Below, piece by piece: positions 8,838-17,775 of a stretch of DNA of 64,000 nucleotides (position 1 is its first letter; the number at the start of each line of letters is the position of its first letter). A program made the translations under genes and the position numbers. Location of the stretch: the NCBI GenBank assembly GCA_964496875.1, contig CAZCBH010000002.1:62001-126000 (forward strand), given 5' to 3'. The notes beneath the pieces were generated by a model. It had not been told where the DNA came from, ran no database searches, and saw only the letters and a list, made by a program, of their open reading frames with translations. Origin of the DNA: RI-106 sp964496875. Its GTDB lineage: Bacteria; Cyanobacteriota; Vampirovibrionia; Obscuribacterales; Obscuribacteraceae.

Positions 8838-10430
8838 GTGACCCATTCAAGCGATTCTGTGACTGGTCTGATAGACGACCAGACCGAGGTCCTGGGTTGG
8901 CAGGTAAACCTTGGCCAGTCCCAAGTATCATTCTCCGTGCCCAGAGGGCAGAGCTGGTGGACCGGCAAAGAGCCCCGCTCATGTCCCGGTTTGGGCCCCG
9001 ACGGTAAGCTACATGGACTGTCTTCACCGAATCTCTCTACCTGCACCAGGCAGGATGTGCAAGCCTACTTTGACAATGGCTGGACCCTCACCGAGCTTAT
9101 CTTCTCCGGTCTTGCCTCCGAAGAAGCTTTCTATCGTCCGCCCTATCACGAACTTCGCCATCCGCTCATATTCTATTTTGTGCACCCGGCGGTCTTCTTC
9201 GTAAACAAATTGCGCCTGGCCGGTCTGGTATCAGAGCCCGTGGATGCTTACTTCGAGGGACTTTTCGATGTCGGAGTCGACGAAATGTCCTGGGACGACA
9301 TGTCCAAAAATTACATTCAGTGGCCAAGCGTTGATGACTGTATCGCTTATCGCGCCAGAGTCTATGACCTGATTTGCAAACTGATCGAGAGCGATCCGGC
9401 ACTGGCAGACGGTCACCGTCCAGTAACCATGGAAGACCCGCTCTGGGCGCTTTTCATGGGTCTTGAGCATGAGCGTATTCATATCGAGACATCCTCTTGT
9501 CTGGTCAGAGAATTGCCCGTGGCCATGGTGATTCCGCCGCCGGAGTTTCCATCCGTCAGTCTATCCGGCTCTGGTAGGGACTCTAAAATTGAGAGCGCCT
9601 CTTTCATTCCGGTACCGGCAGGTTCCATAGAAATGGGCAAACCGACCGACTGGCCGAGCTATGGCTGGGATAACGAGTACGGATATCGGAAAGCTGAGGT
9701 CTCTCCATTCGAGGCAACCAGGACCCTTATCTCTAACGGCGAGTTTCTCCATTTTGTCCAGGCCGGAGGCTATCGGCAGCCTCGCTACTGGAGCGATGAG
9801 GGGTATGCCTGGCGGAGTTTCAGGGATCTGCAATATCCCACCTTCTGGGTACCTGCCAGGGATGGCGACTCCGGTGAGCCATTTCGGCTCCGTACTGTTT
9901 ATGAAGAGATAGAAATGCCCTGGAACTGGCCTGTGGTGGTCAATTTCCATGAAGCTAAAGCCTATGCCTTGTGGCGTGGCGAACAGGATGGAGCGGCTGG
10001 TGGATACAGGCTGCCCACCGAGGCTGAGCATCGCAGAATGCGGCAACTGGACAGTATTGAGCGCACAGAGCAGGTGGAGGACATCTATAACCTGAGCCTC
10101 AAGCATGGCTCGGAGGGACCCGTGGATGCCGCCGGGGCAGAATCCGGCAGTTTCCGTGACCTTTTCGGTAATGTCTGGCAATGGATGGAAGACCACTTTC
10201 ATCCCCTGGAAGGCTTCAAGACTCATCAGTATTACGATGATTTCAGTACTCCGTGTTTTGACGGTAGGCACCATATGATTCTGGGCGGCTCCTTTATCAG
10301 CATCGGTGACGAGGCTTCCGTCTTTGCCCGTTTTCACTTCCGCCCCCATTTCTTTCAACATGCCGGTATTCGACTGGTTCGAAGCAGCGGTGACGGTGCC
10401 ATAGTCCGGCTCGATCGGTTCAATTCGTAA
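8838..10430 (+). CDS. ovoA: OvoA-type 5-histidylcysteine sulfoxide synthase lacking the methyltransferase domain
   Basis: A 530-residue non-haem iron enzyme of the OvoA/EgtB group, which joins cysteine to histidine to make the sulfoxide precursor of ovothiol. The N-terminal DinB-like domain has OvoA-specific phrases (AYFDNGWTLTELIFSGL, EEAFYRPPYHELRHPLIFYF, HPAVFFVNKLR, GVDEMSWDDMSKN). The iron motif is HERIHIE, giving His211 and His215, with His116 in HPAV a likely third ligand. The C-terminal formylglycine-enzyme-like domain starts near 258 (FIPVPAGSIEMG) and ends with the protein. Classical OvoA has a further domain that N-methylates the imidazole; here it is absent. The start is GTG with AAGAGG nine bases upstream. 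A sister activity cannot be excluded, but OvoA fits better than EgtB. Confidence 0.88.
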   Translation: MTHSSDSVTGLIDDQTEVLGWQVNLGQSQVSFSVPRGQSWWTGKEPRSCPGLGPDGKLHGLSSPNLSTCTRQDVQAYFDNGWTLTELIFSGLASEEAFYRPPYHELRHPLIFYFVHPAVFFVNKLRLAGLVSEPVDAYFEGLFDVGVDEMSWDDMSKNYIQWPSVDDCIAYRARVYDLICKLIESDPALADGHRPVTMEDPLWALFMGLEHERIHIETSSCLVRELPVAMVIPPPEFPSVSLSGSGRDSKIESASFIPVPAGSIEMGKPTDWPSYGWDNEYGYRKAEVSPFEATRTLISNGEFLHFVQAGGYRQPRYWSDEGYAWRSFRDLQYPTFWVPARDGDSGEPFRLRTVYEEIEMPWNWPVVVNFHEAKAYALWRGEQDGAAGGYRLPTEAEHRRMRQLDSIERTEQVEDIYNLSLKHGSEGPVDAAGAESGSFRDLFGNVWQWMEDHFHPLEGFKTHQYYDDFSTPCFDGRHHMILGGSFISIGDEASVFARFHFRPHFFQHAGIRLVRSSGDGAIVRLDRFNS

Positions 10431-10443
10431 ATCTCTATTTCGG

Positions 10444-11466
10444 CTATCTCCAGGTAAGGTCGAAATAACCCTCTAGATAACTTTTGCATTGATCGGGAAG
10501 GCGCATGAAAATAGCACCATGGGCGGTGTGGACTACTCCGTTTCTAGCTCTTGTCATTGCATGATTGTTGATAAGAATGTGCAGGCCGTGGCCGGATTTG
10601 CAAGAGAATACCGGCTTCTCTTTATTTAGATCGATAACGCTTACCGTCGGCCAGACCTCATAAGTATAAGGCTCTTGCTTTTTGAGCGGTCGTTTGTAGG
10701 CAACTCGATTCTGCGAGGTCGTCTCCATCTTGCCCGAGCGGAAGAGATCAAGAAGTTCGCTGAATTTAGGGTCCGAGATAGTAACCTGCAGGTTTGAGCT
10801 GTGGCTGGGGGTTGAGAGCTCGAAAGTGAAGCTGTCTCCGGACTGTGCCGCCGAAGCAAGCTGGTATTTTTTGCCTTCGATGCTTGCCTGACAGGGCACA
10901 GATGGCGGCATCTCGGTCGCTGCTTTCAGGCACCATGCATCTAAAGGCAGCTTGTTTACGTTTTTCATTTTCCAGATGCCGTTTTTGTATTCCATAATCA
11001 CCTCGGCAATGTCGAACTCCATTTTCTTAGGGTCCACATCGCCGTTGTCACCGTCGGGCACCATTTTTATGGTGGCTAGCTGATTCTGGACTTTGCAGCT
11101 CAGAATCCGCGCTTTGCCTGGAAAGGCAAGGGTCAGGTCTTTGGAGCCAGCCAGCACTTTTCCTTTTGGATCGTCAAGCTTGCCCAGTTCAAGAAGCAAG
11201 CCGGAGAGGTCGCTGCTTACATAGGGCGCGAATTCGGAAGGATTTTTGGATTCGGTGATTTTTTTGCGGATTTTGACAAAGGCGTCCAGAGGACCCATTT
11301 TGTAAAGTTCCCGGCGAGCCAGGCTGTCGTCCGGGGTGCTGCCTGTCGCCTGCACGAAGTCCACCGGAAGCAGCGACAGGAGGCAAGCCAGGAAGCAATC
11401 CAGGAAGAGTACGGCGGCTTTTATATGGGTGATTTTGAAAAAAGCTGTTCTGCTCGATTTGTTCAT
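10444..11466 (-). CDS. Secreted protein of unknown function
   Basis: A 340-residue protein with an N-terminal hydrophobic signal (about residues 15-40, ending near VQATG). The mature part begins with a helical stretch (LARRELYKMGPLDAFVKIRKKITESKNPSEFAPYVS), then a beta-rich middle resembling small NTF2-like domains (IAEVIMEYKNGIWKMKNV). The second half carries LSTPSHSSNLQVTISDPKFSELLDLFRSGKM and a C-terminal Cys/His-bearing segment. I do not recognise the family. It is convergent with ovoA (13 bases apart) and divergent from the DUF4239-like gene. Confidence 0.7.
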   Translation of the reverse strand: MNKSSRTAFFKITHIKAAVLFLDCFLACLLSLLPVDFVQATGSTPDDSLARRELYKMGPLDAFVKIRKKITESKNPSEFAPYVSSDLSGLLLELGKLDDPKGKVLAGSKDLTLAFPGKARILSCKVQNQLATIKMVPDGDNGDVDPKKMEFDIAEVIMEYKNGIWKMKNVNKLPLDAWCLKAATEMPPSVPCQASIEGKKYQLASAAQSGDSFTFELSTPSHSSNLQVTISDPKFSELLDLFRSGKMETTSQNRVAYKRPLKKQEPYTYEVWPTVSVIDLNKEKPVFSCKSGHGLHILINNHAMTRARNGVVHTAHGAIFMRLPDQCKSYLEGYFDLTWR

Positions 11467-11550
11467 CTTATTAATATAGATACCCTGGATTCCGATCTGG
11501 TAAATTATCTGGTTCTGTCTGACTTTAGTGCTTTCCCGGGAATCTTTTCA

Positions 11551-12354
11551 ATGGGTCTTTATTTTTACGGATCGGTTTTTGTGCTAGTTAGCACCGTGCT
11601 TGCCGTTCTAGGAATGCTCGTGGTACGAAAGCGGGTAGGGGTCAAGAACCTTGCCGGTTATCATGAGGTCGCCGGCTATCTACTGTCGGTGATTGGCACT
11701 CTTTATGCGGTACTTTTGGGCTTCATCGTGGTGGATGCCATGGGCAAGCAACAAGAGTTGAGATTGATAGTAGAGAAAGAGGCAAGTGGGGTGGCTAATA
11801 TCTTTCTTGCATCTTATGGCTTAAAAGAAGAGAGCAGAAGCGAGATTCAAGACACATGCTATCGTTATGCCACGGCTGTGATCAATGAAGAGTGGGATGC
11901 CATGGAGCATGGTTCATACAGCGCTACGGCTTTCGAGGAGGCCTGGAAGCTCTGGAAGGAGATCACCGAGCTCAAGACCGCCGATGACGACGAGCGGGCG
12001 ATTAAGGAGCAGATATTATCGGAGATGTGTCAGATGACCGAGAATCGCCGAACTCGCCTTGTGACATCCAGAACCGGTATGGCTCCTGTGATGTGGGTGG
12101 TTTTAATCGTTGGTGGCGTCTTCACCGTGCTGTTTACCTACTTCTTCGGAGTGGACAATCTCAAAGCGCATGTCTTGATGACTGTGCTGGTGGCGCTTAC
12201 GCTTTCGCTCAATGTATTTCTTGTCTTTATCTTTGCCTATCCTGTATCCGGGGATATCGGTGTCAGACCGGAAGCTTTCAAGATGGATCTTCTTATTTTT
12301 AAACACTTTCAAAGTGGTAAAATCCCTCAGAATCAGAGTCTCCCCAGTCGTTGA
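11551..12354 (+). CDS. DUF4239-like inner-membrane protein
   Basis: A 267-residue integral membrane protein. The pattern is two N-terminal transmembrane segments (about 5-25 and 43-65, the second in the conserved-looking TLYAVLLGFIVVDAMGKQQELRLIVEKEASGVANIFLASYGL), a long soluble helical middle, and two C-terminal segments (about 188-209 and 217-240). This is the DUF4239 arrangement. The frame is open from 11425, but that start would overlap the divergent gene's start and adds a polar extension, so I prefer the ATG at 11551 although its ribosome site is weak. The secreted protein gene follows after 17 bases. Function unknown. Confidence 0.7.
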   Translation: MGLYFYGSVFVLVSTVLAVLGMLVVRKRVGVKNLAGYHEVAGYLLSVIGTLYAVLLGFIVVDAMGKQQELRLIVEKEASGVANIFLASYGLKEESRSEIQDTCYRYATAVINEEWDAMEHGSYSATAFEEAWKLWKEITELKTADDDERAIKEQILSEMCQMTENRRTRLVTSRTGMAPVMWVVLIVGGVFTVLFTYFFGVDNLKAHVLMTVLVALTLSLNVFLVFIFAYPVSGDIGVRPEAFKMDLLIFKHFQSGKIPQNQSLPSR

Positions 12355-12371
12355 TGATATAAAGGATCGAG

Positions 12372-13031
12372 ATGAACAAAAGAGTATTGCTAGTTGGGTT
12401 GTTGATTTTTGCGGCTATGGCCATGCCGATTGGCGCCCTGGCCGAAGGCCTTGCCTTCGATGACGACCATGATCTTCTTGTCCTGCCTGGCTGCAAATTA
12501 GCCGTTCGTTATAACAACAAGACCTTCGTGCCCGTCAAAATAACCCCCTTTTGCAAGCAGGAAGAGGGCTACTTTCTTGGTCAGGAGCCGACCCAATCTT
12601 TTCAGATCGAGGAGCAATATTCCGCTCAGATGAAAGGCAATACCCGGGGAGAGCGGATTGTGGTCGAGTGCTACGATACCGGCAAGCTCGGGCGGATCAG
12701 CACCAATCGCTTGAAGAAAGAGTTCATCAAGAACAACAAGGTCAAAGAGATAAATCTCACCTACGACAGAATCATCAAAGAGACCGGTGCCACCAAACCC
12801 GGTTTAGAGAATCTTCGCTCTCTGGTGGTATTCGAGGTGTCTCCCGGTGACGGTTCTGCCAAGTATCGCCTCTTTGCCTTTCAACACGAGAACATCCTGA
12901 CGATGTACGCCCGGCGTATGCGCCCCAACAGCAATGGCTTCGACGATCAGGCCCCGGTTATAGTATCGCAACTTTCATTTCAACTAGAGCCGGATCTGAA
13001 GGGCAACGTCAAGGTCGAATACACCGAATAG
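12372..13031 (+). CDS. Secreted protein of unknown function
   Basis: A 219-residue protein with a clean signal peptide (basic MNKR, hydrophobic core, cleavage near GALA-EG at residue 24-25) and AAGGA eight bases before the ATG. The mature protein is mixed alpha/beta. It has two Cys residues near the N-terminus (PGCKLAV and PFCKQEEG) that could form a disulfide, and a C-terminal beta segment VIVSQLSFQLEP. It lies 17 bases downstream of the DUF4239-like gene and is probably in its operon. No family recognised. Confidence 0.7.
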   Translation: MNKRVLLVGLLIFAAMAMPIGALAEGLAFDDDHDLLVLPGCKLAVRYNNKTFVPVKITPFCKQEEGYFLGQEPTQSFQIEEQYSAQMKGNTRGERIVVECYDTGKLGRISTNRLKKEFIKNNKVKEINLTYDRIIKETGATKPGLENLRSLVVFEVSPGDGSAKYRLFAFQHENILTMYARRMRPNSNGFDDQAPVIVSQLSFQLEPDLKGNVKVEYTE

Positions 13032-13047
13032 AAACAGCTACAATCCT

Positions 13048-13914
13048 CTATAACCCTGAGCTTCCGCTCAAGTGCTTGAGGTAGAGACAGATATTCTCAT
13101 GACCGGCCTCTTCGGCCCACTGGGCAGGAGTCTTGTCCTCCAGGGTATCTCGGCTCTGGATGCGGGCTCCGTAATTGATCAAGAATTTCACCAGATCATA
13201 GTGTCCATAGCGGCTTGCCCAGTGTAGTGCGGATGCCTCTACCTTCTCTTTGGCGCCTTTTCCCTCTTTTACTTCAAAATAATTCAAATCCGCTCCTTTT
13301 TTAATAAGGAAGAAAGCGGCTTCCAGTTGACCGTTCTTGCATGCCACTATGAGTGGTTCCACTAGCGCCCGGGTCATTGCCAGGGTTCCGAAGTCGATTA
13401 CCTGATCATCTGCTAATCGCAAATTGTTGCTGCCGTCAAAATAAGAAGCCAGGGCGTCGATATCGCCAAGACCAGCCGCTGATAGAAAATCCGGTTCGAC
13501 TCCTTCGGCGCTCAGTTTTCTGGCAAGGGCCGTCTCCCCTGCATCTAGAGCGGCTCTTAGAGTCTTGCTATCTGCATTTAGGCCAGCTTCCAGGCAAGCG
13601 TCGAGCAGCTCTTCTCGTCCGTTCGCTGCAGCTAGTTGCAGCAGGATCCCGCTATCTTCTTTGGCTATTTCTGCTATCTTGTTGCCTTTGGAGAGCAGTA
13701 TTTTCAAGCACTCCCTTTCTTTGGCAGGAAATTCGCCCTTGTATGGAAGAGCGAGGTAATGAATCAATTTGTATTTGCCCTCTTCGTCGAGCGCTTCTAG
13801 AAGAGCCGGCTCCCCGGCAAGAATTGAACTCAGGTTTTCCGTTTCACCAGCTCTGATAGCTTTCAGGGCTTCGCTAAATCTGCTTCCCGTGGTGACATCT
13901 TTATTTTTGGGCAC
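13048..13914 (-). CDS. Ankyrin-repeat protein
   Basis: A 288-residue cytoplasmic protein without signal peptide. The clearest ankyrin units are at the C-terminus: ASALHWASRYGHYDLVKFLINYGARIQSRDT and KTPAQWAEEAGHENICLYLKHL. Weaker units occur earlier (EPLIVACKNGQLEAAFFLIKKGADLNY; LLQLAAANGREELLDACLEAGL). The whole protein is probably one solenoid used for protein-protein contacts. It starts 24 bases after the stop of the MshEN-like repeat protein on the same strand, suggesting an operon. The partner is unknown. Confidence 0.85.
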   Translation of the reverse strand: MPKNKDVTTGSRFSEALKAIRAGETENLSSILAGEPALLEALDEEGKYKLIHYLALPYKGEFPAKERECLKILLSKGNKIAEIAKEDSGILLQLAAANGREELLDACLEAGLNADSKTLRAALDAGETALARKLSAEGVEPDFLSAAGLGDIDALASYFDGSNNLRLADDQVIDFGTLAMTRALVEPLIVACKNGQLEAAFFLIKKGADLNYFEVKEGKGAKEKVEASALHWASRYGHYDLVKFLINYGARIQSRDTLEDKTPAQWAEEAGHENICLYLKHLSGSSGL

Positions 13915-13938
13915 GGCTTTTCCTGTTTAAATCGCTAT

Positions 13939-15168
13939 TTACACCCAGGTCCACTGCATGCGGGAAGGGACATAGAGCTCTTTTTCGGTGAGGGCATGAT
14001 CGAGAATCAGATTGTTTTCCAGGCAATGCTTGAGAAGACTGATTGTATTTTCTCTAGATAGATAGCCTAGGCGAAAGAGGGTTTGCAGGCGCAATGCCGC
14101 AAAAAGTATTGTCTCGCTAATTAAACGAGCTTTGAGCAGGGAACTGCCGACTTTTACCGCATTATCGGGATTGGCCGTAACCGTAGATTCCAGGGTGGTC
14201 CTGGATAGAACCCCGGCTTCCACCAGCAAGTCACCCAGGCGATGATTATTGTCTTGGTTATTGGCTTGTTCCTGTTTTGTCGCTTCATCCATGCTCAGTT
14301 GTTCTTTGCAGATTCGGCGCAGAGCCTGGGCCGCCTGATAGGGCTGCAGTTCGCTTTTGGAAACCATGCTTAGAAGCGTTACGGAAGCTTCCAGCTCTCT
14401 TTTGGTGGCCAGTCCCCGCTCCAGTAAAATCTGACCGAAATGTTTTTCTTTGAACAACTCGATTTCGTAGCATTCCGCCAGACCTTTGGGCGAAAGAACT
14501 CGGGCCATGGTAAAAAGTTCGCCGACGCTCATGGTTTTCGCGTCCGGATGAGAGAAGAATCCCAGCTCGAATAGGGCTTGCTCCAGGGAGACTTTGCTTT
14601 TGTGGGCGTGTTTGAGAGCCTTTATCGCTTTGTCTCTCTCTACGCCCTGATCCCTGACCATGCGCACCGCATTCAATGCTGCCAGGATACCGTCTACTTC
14701 TAAAATTCCTTCGAGCACGAGAATCTGTCCTATCATCATTGAGGATTCATCGGCTTTTTTAAGAAGGGTGCCCAGTTGTTCCTGGGAGATTACTCCGGCT
14801 TCGAGCAGCAACTTCGCCAGTTCGTTAGCCAGAGGCACTGTGACCTGGGTTGTCTGGTGCAGACGTTTTACAGAACCGATTGCCGCAGACAGACTGCATT
14901 TTTTTTGAACCGCTACCCGAACGGCTCGAATTGCCAGGTCTGATTTCAATTGTTTTTGTTGCACTCGCTGGTGTGCTTCAATACAGATTTTCAAATTACG
15001 TTCGTTGAGCAGACCTGAGTTGATGATCGCCTGGGAGAAAGGGATTTTCAATTCCTTGGCAATGCTTTTGAAGTCAGCCACATCCGCATCTGAAACCAAC
15101 CCGCCGGCTCTCAAGAGCTTTATCAACAGTTCCGATTCGTCATTGGGGTTGGGGTTGCCGTCCGACAC
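13939..15168 (-). CDS. Protein of four MshEN/GspE-N-like repeats
   Basis: A 409-residue soluble protein built from about four divergent copies of a module of about 100 residues. Each copy contains a phrase like LAKLLLEAGVISQEQL, SMMIGQILVLEGIL, KHFGQILLERGLATKREL or HRLGDLLVEAGVLSRTTL. These resemble the N-terminal domain of GspE/PilB ATPases (MshEN), known to bind cyclic di-GMP in some members. No ATPase or other catalytic domain is attached. The start is GTG with AAGGAG eight bases upstream. It probably heads an operon with the ankyrin gene. The fold similarity is by pattern; nucleotide binding is not shown. Confidence 0.65.
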   Translation of the reverse strand: MSDGNPNPNDESELLIKLLRAGGLVSDADVADFKSIAKELKIPFSQAIINSGLLNERNLKICIEAHQRVQQKQLKSDLAIRAVRVAVQKKCSLSAAIGSVKRLHQTTQVTVPLANELAKLLLEAGVISQEQLGTLLKKADESSMMIGQILVLEGILEVDGILAALNAVRMVRDQGVERDKAIKALKHAHKSKVSLEQALFELGFFSHPDAKTMSVGELFTMARVLSPKGLAECYEIELFKEKHFGQILLERGLATKRELEASVTLLSMVSKSELQPYQAAQALRRICKEQLSMDEATKQEQANNQDNNHRLGDLLVEAGVLSRTTLESTVTANPDNAVKVGSSLLKARLISETILFAALRLQTLFRLGYLSRENTISLLKHCLENNLILDHALTEKELYVPSRMQWTWV

Positions 15169-15734
15169 TAAAAGAGCTCCTTATTCGGATGGGTGGTCAC
15201 CATGGCGCTTTCCGTCTTGAATTAGATACCCGAACTGCTTTGATTGTAATCTATTTTTTTTCGGGTAGCCGGTGACGGGCTTCATAATAGAAGAAGGGTT
15301 TTGCGGCTGATAATATTTTGGGGCGATCGAATCGCTCGCTATTTTACTTGATAATGTAGTACAGACCCGCGGAGGATTCTCTTTTGTTTCGGACACGGGC
15401 CAGTCTCTCTCCTGCTGCACCATTAGCGGTGTTTGGAAGAGGAAGGATTTTTGTGCTCGGATATGAAGAGGAATTTTGTCACTGTATCCGGTGGCAAATA
15501 TAGAAGGGTGTTCCGTTAGATGCCAATATACGGGGGATTCAAAAGCTGATAATATTTAATTGCGTTTCGACAAAGTAGAAGGAGTGGTACTAAATAAGCG
15601 GTCACGATCTATGATCCGACCGGACAGATCGCAGGATCTCCAGACGAGAGATTTGAGGGATTGAATCTGTTGGGGCAGCACCAACCCTGCGGACATTTCA
15701 AAAGAACTCTACAGACGTTTGCTTTTTTACTTGG
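15169..15734. other. Intergenic region with short repeats
   Basis: No supportable gene. A 12-base direct repeat (gctgataatatt) occurs at 15306-15317 and 15545-15556. A hairpin with arms ACCCGAA and TTCGGGT lies at 15228-15266, about 60 bases before the GTG start of the MshEN-like gene. A small GCGAT/ATCGC inverted repeat sits near 15319-15332. These may be promoter or leader elements. Confidence 0.45.
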
Positions 15735-16319
15735 TCAGTGCCAACTGGCGGCGTGTTTTTCGGCGTCTCTTTTCTGGGTTTTGAGAGTTTCGATCCATGA
15801 AGGAGCGACTTTTCCACTCGGTGCCGATTCGGCAAGCTTGATGGCATCCGTGTATTTTTGTACCGCTTCTTTATAGCGATGTTTGCGGTTATAGCCCATG
15901 GCCAGGTAAGACTCGATATTGACCAGCCAGCCAATCGAATCTTTGGAGCGATAAAAATTCTTGTTCAAAATCTTAGAAGCGATCTCGCCATACTTTATGG
16001 CCAGGTCGTCTTTGCCTCCATCGAAGAGGACATTATTTAGACGAACCATGTACTGTCCCAGTTTGTCGCTTCCCGGGGCGGCTTTTCTTGCTTGATTGAG
16101 ATGATCCAGAAGTATACCTTCGGCGTCGGAAAATCTCCGTTGACTCTTGAGTTGACCGGCCAGATCGAAAGCCTCCTGGGGAAATCGTACCGAGGTATCG
16201 GCATTGCCGAGTATATAGTCTCTTTCGTTGAAATTATGTTCGATTGCGTATCCGGCCTGGGTGCTCAGAAGCATCGCCAGGCTGAAAACAGCCGCACTAA
16301 ATCTACCGGATTTTACCAT
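15735..16319 (-). CDS. Secreted TPR-like protein
   Basis: A 194-residue protein with a signal peptide (MVKSGRFSAAVFSLAMLLSTQAGYA, cleavage near residue 25). The mature part is all-helical with TPR-like pairs: EAFDLAGQLKSQRRFSDAEGILLDHLNQA, RLNNVLFDGGKDDLAIKYGEIASKIL and YLAMGYNRKHRYKEAVQKYTDAIKLAE. Such small exported TPR proteins recur through the window. Function unknown; it presumably binds another exported protein. Confidence 0.75.
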   Translation of the reverse strand: MVKSGRFSAAVFSLAMLLSTQAGYAIEHNFNERDYILGNADTSVRFPQEAFDLAGQLKSQRRFSDAEGILLDHLNQARKAAPGSDKLGQYMVRLNNVLFDGGKDDLAIKYGEIASKILNKNFYRSKDSIGWLVNIESYLAMGYNRKHRYKEAVQKYTDAIKLAESAPSGKVAPSWIETLKTQKRDAEKHAASWH

Positions 16320-16385
16320 TGCCGATTTCGCGAATTTGCCGATCCTACTCTAAAACCATTATACACATCGTTTGATTTTGTTGAG

Positions 16386-17117
16386 TCAATCATCTGACTC
16401 CAGCCATTCTCTCCGGTGGGCTTCGATTAAGTCTATGGCCTCCTGGCTCGATTTGACACAGGTGGGAATGGATAGATCCAGCGAGCTTGCCAGTTCGTGT
16501 TCCGATTCGACCATGGCCATTCTTGCCCAGTCCACAAGCTGTTCCCACATCTCTCCCACTAGAATCAGGGGGGTGCCGTACAATCTTCTGACTTGCAGGA
16601 GCTGCCATACCATAGATAGTTCCAGCAGGGTGCCGATTCCTCCCGGAACGACGATGAACGCGTCGGAGATGATCATAAAGTGGTGCAGGCGGGAGAAAAA
16701 GGTCTTGTGGTTGTACACTTTGCCCACAAATGGATTGGCGTTTTGCTCGAAGGGGAGATCGACCCGGATGCCGACAGAGCGATGGGAGCCATGACCATGC
16801 ACATCGGCGACGCCTTCGTTGGCGGCTTGCATCAAACCCGGTCCCCCGCCGGTAATGACACCACAGTCCATTTCGCTCAGTTTTCTAGCCAGCTTTCGGA
16901 CCCGGTCATAGTCGTGGGTCTCCGGCATAATCCTGGCGGAACCGAATATAGTGACCATATACTCCTCTTTCTTGGATTTTTTCAAGCGGGTCAGCTGATT
17001 GACCGCTTCCCAGAGGTTTTCTACGGTGGCCACTACTACCTGTGAAACCATCTCCTCGTCAGAAAGGGGAACCGCATCTGTCCTTCCTTTTCTGATACTA
17101 TGGTTGTTTTCCTGCAT
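16386..17117 (-). CDS. LOG-family protein (TIGR00730-type phosphoribohydrolase)
   Basis: A 243-residue member of the LOG / 'lysine decarboxylase-like' family. Its characterised relatives release free base from nucleoside monophosphates such as cytokinin ribotides or AMP. The signature motifs are GGGPGLMQAANEG (90-102) and PGGIGTLLE (158-166), the conserved PGGxGTxxE. It has an N-terminal extension of about 50 residues before the Rossmann start (YMVTIFGSARI). It stands alone, divergent from the EF-hand gene. The native substrate cannot be deduced, and the lysine decarboxylase label often given to the family is wrong. Confidence 0.9.
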   Translation of the reverse strand: MQENNHSIRKGRTDAVPLSDEEMVSQVVVATVENLWEAVNQLTRLKKSKKEEYMVTIFGSARIMPETHDYDRVRKLARKLSEMDCGVITGGGPGLMQAANEGVADVHGHGSHRSVGIRVDLPFEQNANPFVGKVYNHKTFFSRLHHFMIISDAFIVVPGGIGTLLELSMVWQLLQVRRLYGTPLILVGEMWEQLVDWARMAMVESEHELASSLDLSIPTCVKSSQEAIDLIEAHRREWLESDD

Positions 17118-17189
17118 CTAATTTCTCATCCTCGAGCTCAAGGGGCGGGATCGCATTAAAGGTACCACAAGTCCGGGAGATTTCTGGTT

Positions 17190-17651
17190 ATGGAAGCAAA
17201 GAAGAGAGATGATGGTTTCAAGAGAGCACTTGCCGATGTTCGTTCGTTACTGGCCGATGCCGAAAGCGACGACCCTTCGATTCTGATTACTCCTGCCATC
17301 GGTAACGAGGAGCTGGTTGCACTCTTGCGAGCCAATTTCGAGCGACTAGATCCAAATGATGATGGCGTCTCGAGACAGGAATTGTTGACCGCTCTTGCCA
17401 GTCCACAAAGCTTTTCCGTAGCCGAGTACGAGATGTTGAAGCTCGTTGCCAAATGCTTCGATACGATTATCAATTTATCCGATGATGAACCGGGCGAAGA
17501 GATGCGACTTTCTCGTATGGATATGGAAGTTCTCAGTCAGTTCCTGCTCCATTCTGAGCTGACCATACAGGAGCTCCATATGTGGTGCAGTCTGGGAGAC
17601 CAACCCGATAGCATCACCGGACCCCCTCCTTTGAGCGACGGCTCGAACTAA
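17190..17651 (+). CDS. Small EF-hand-like protein
   Basis: A 153-residue acidic cytoplasmic protein. One canonical EF-hand calcium loop is visible in FERLDPNDDGVSRQELLTAL: Asp at loop positions 1 and 5, Asn at 3, Gly at 6 and Glu at 12. A second, degenerate hand may follow in NLSDDEPGEEMRLSRMDMEVL. No signal peptide or catalytic domain. A GGAG lies about ten bases before the ATG. It is followed by another plus-strand gene after 124 bases. Calcium binding is an inference from the single good loop. Confidence 0.75.
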   Translation: MEAKKRDDGFKRALADVRSLLADAESDDPSILITPAIGNEELVALLRANFERLDPNDDGVSRQELLTALASPQSFSVAEYEMLKLVAKCFDTIINLSDDEPGEEMRLSRMDMEVLSQFLLHSELTIQELHMWCSLGDQPDSITGPPPLSDGSN

Positions 17652-17775
17652 GGCGGTTATTCTACGTGTTTCTCCCACCGATCAGCCTGCAGGGGTACAA
17701 AAACTACACAGTTGCTGCCTAGACTCGACCTGTCCTCTTTTCCTCCTGTCCTCCACTTTCAAGACGGTAATTTTT

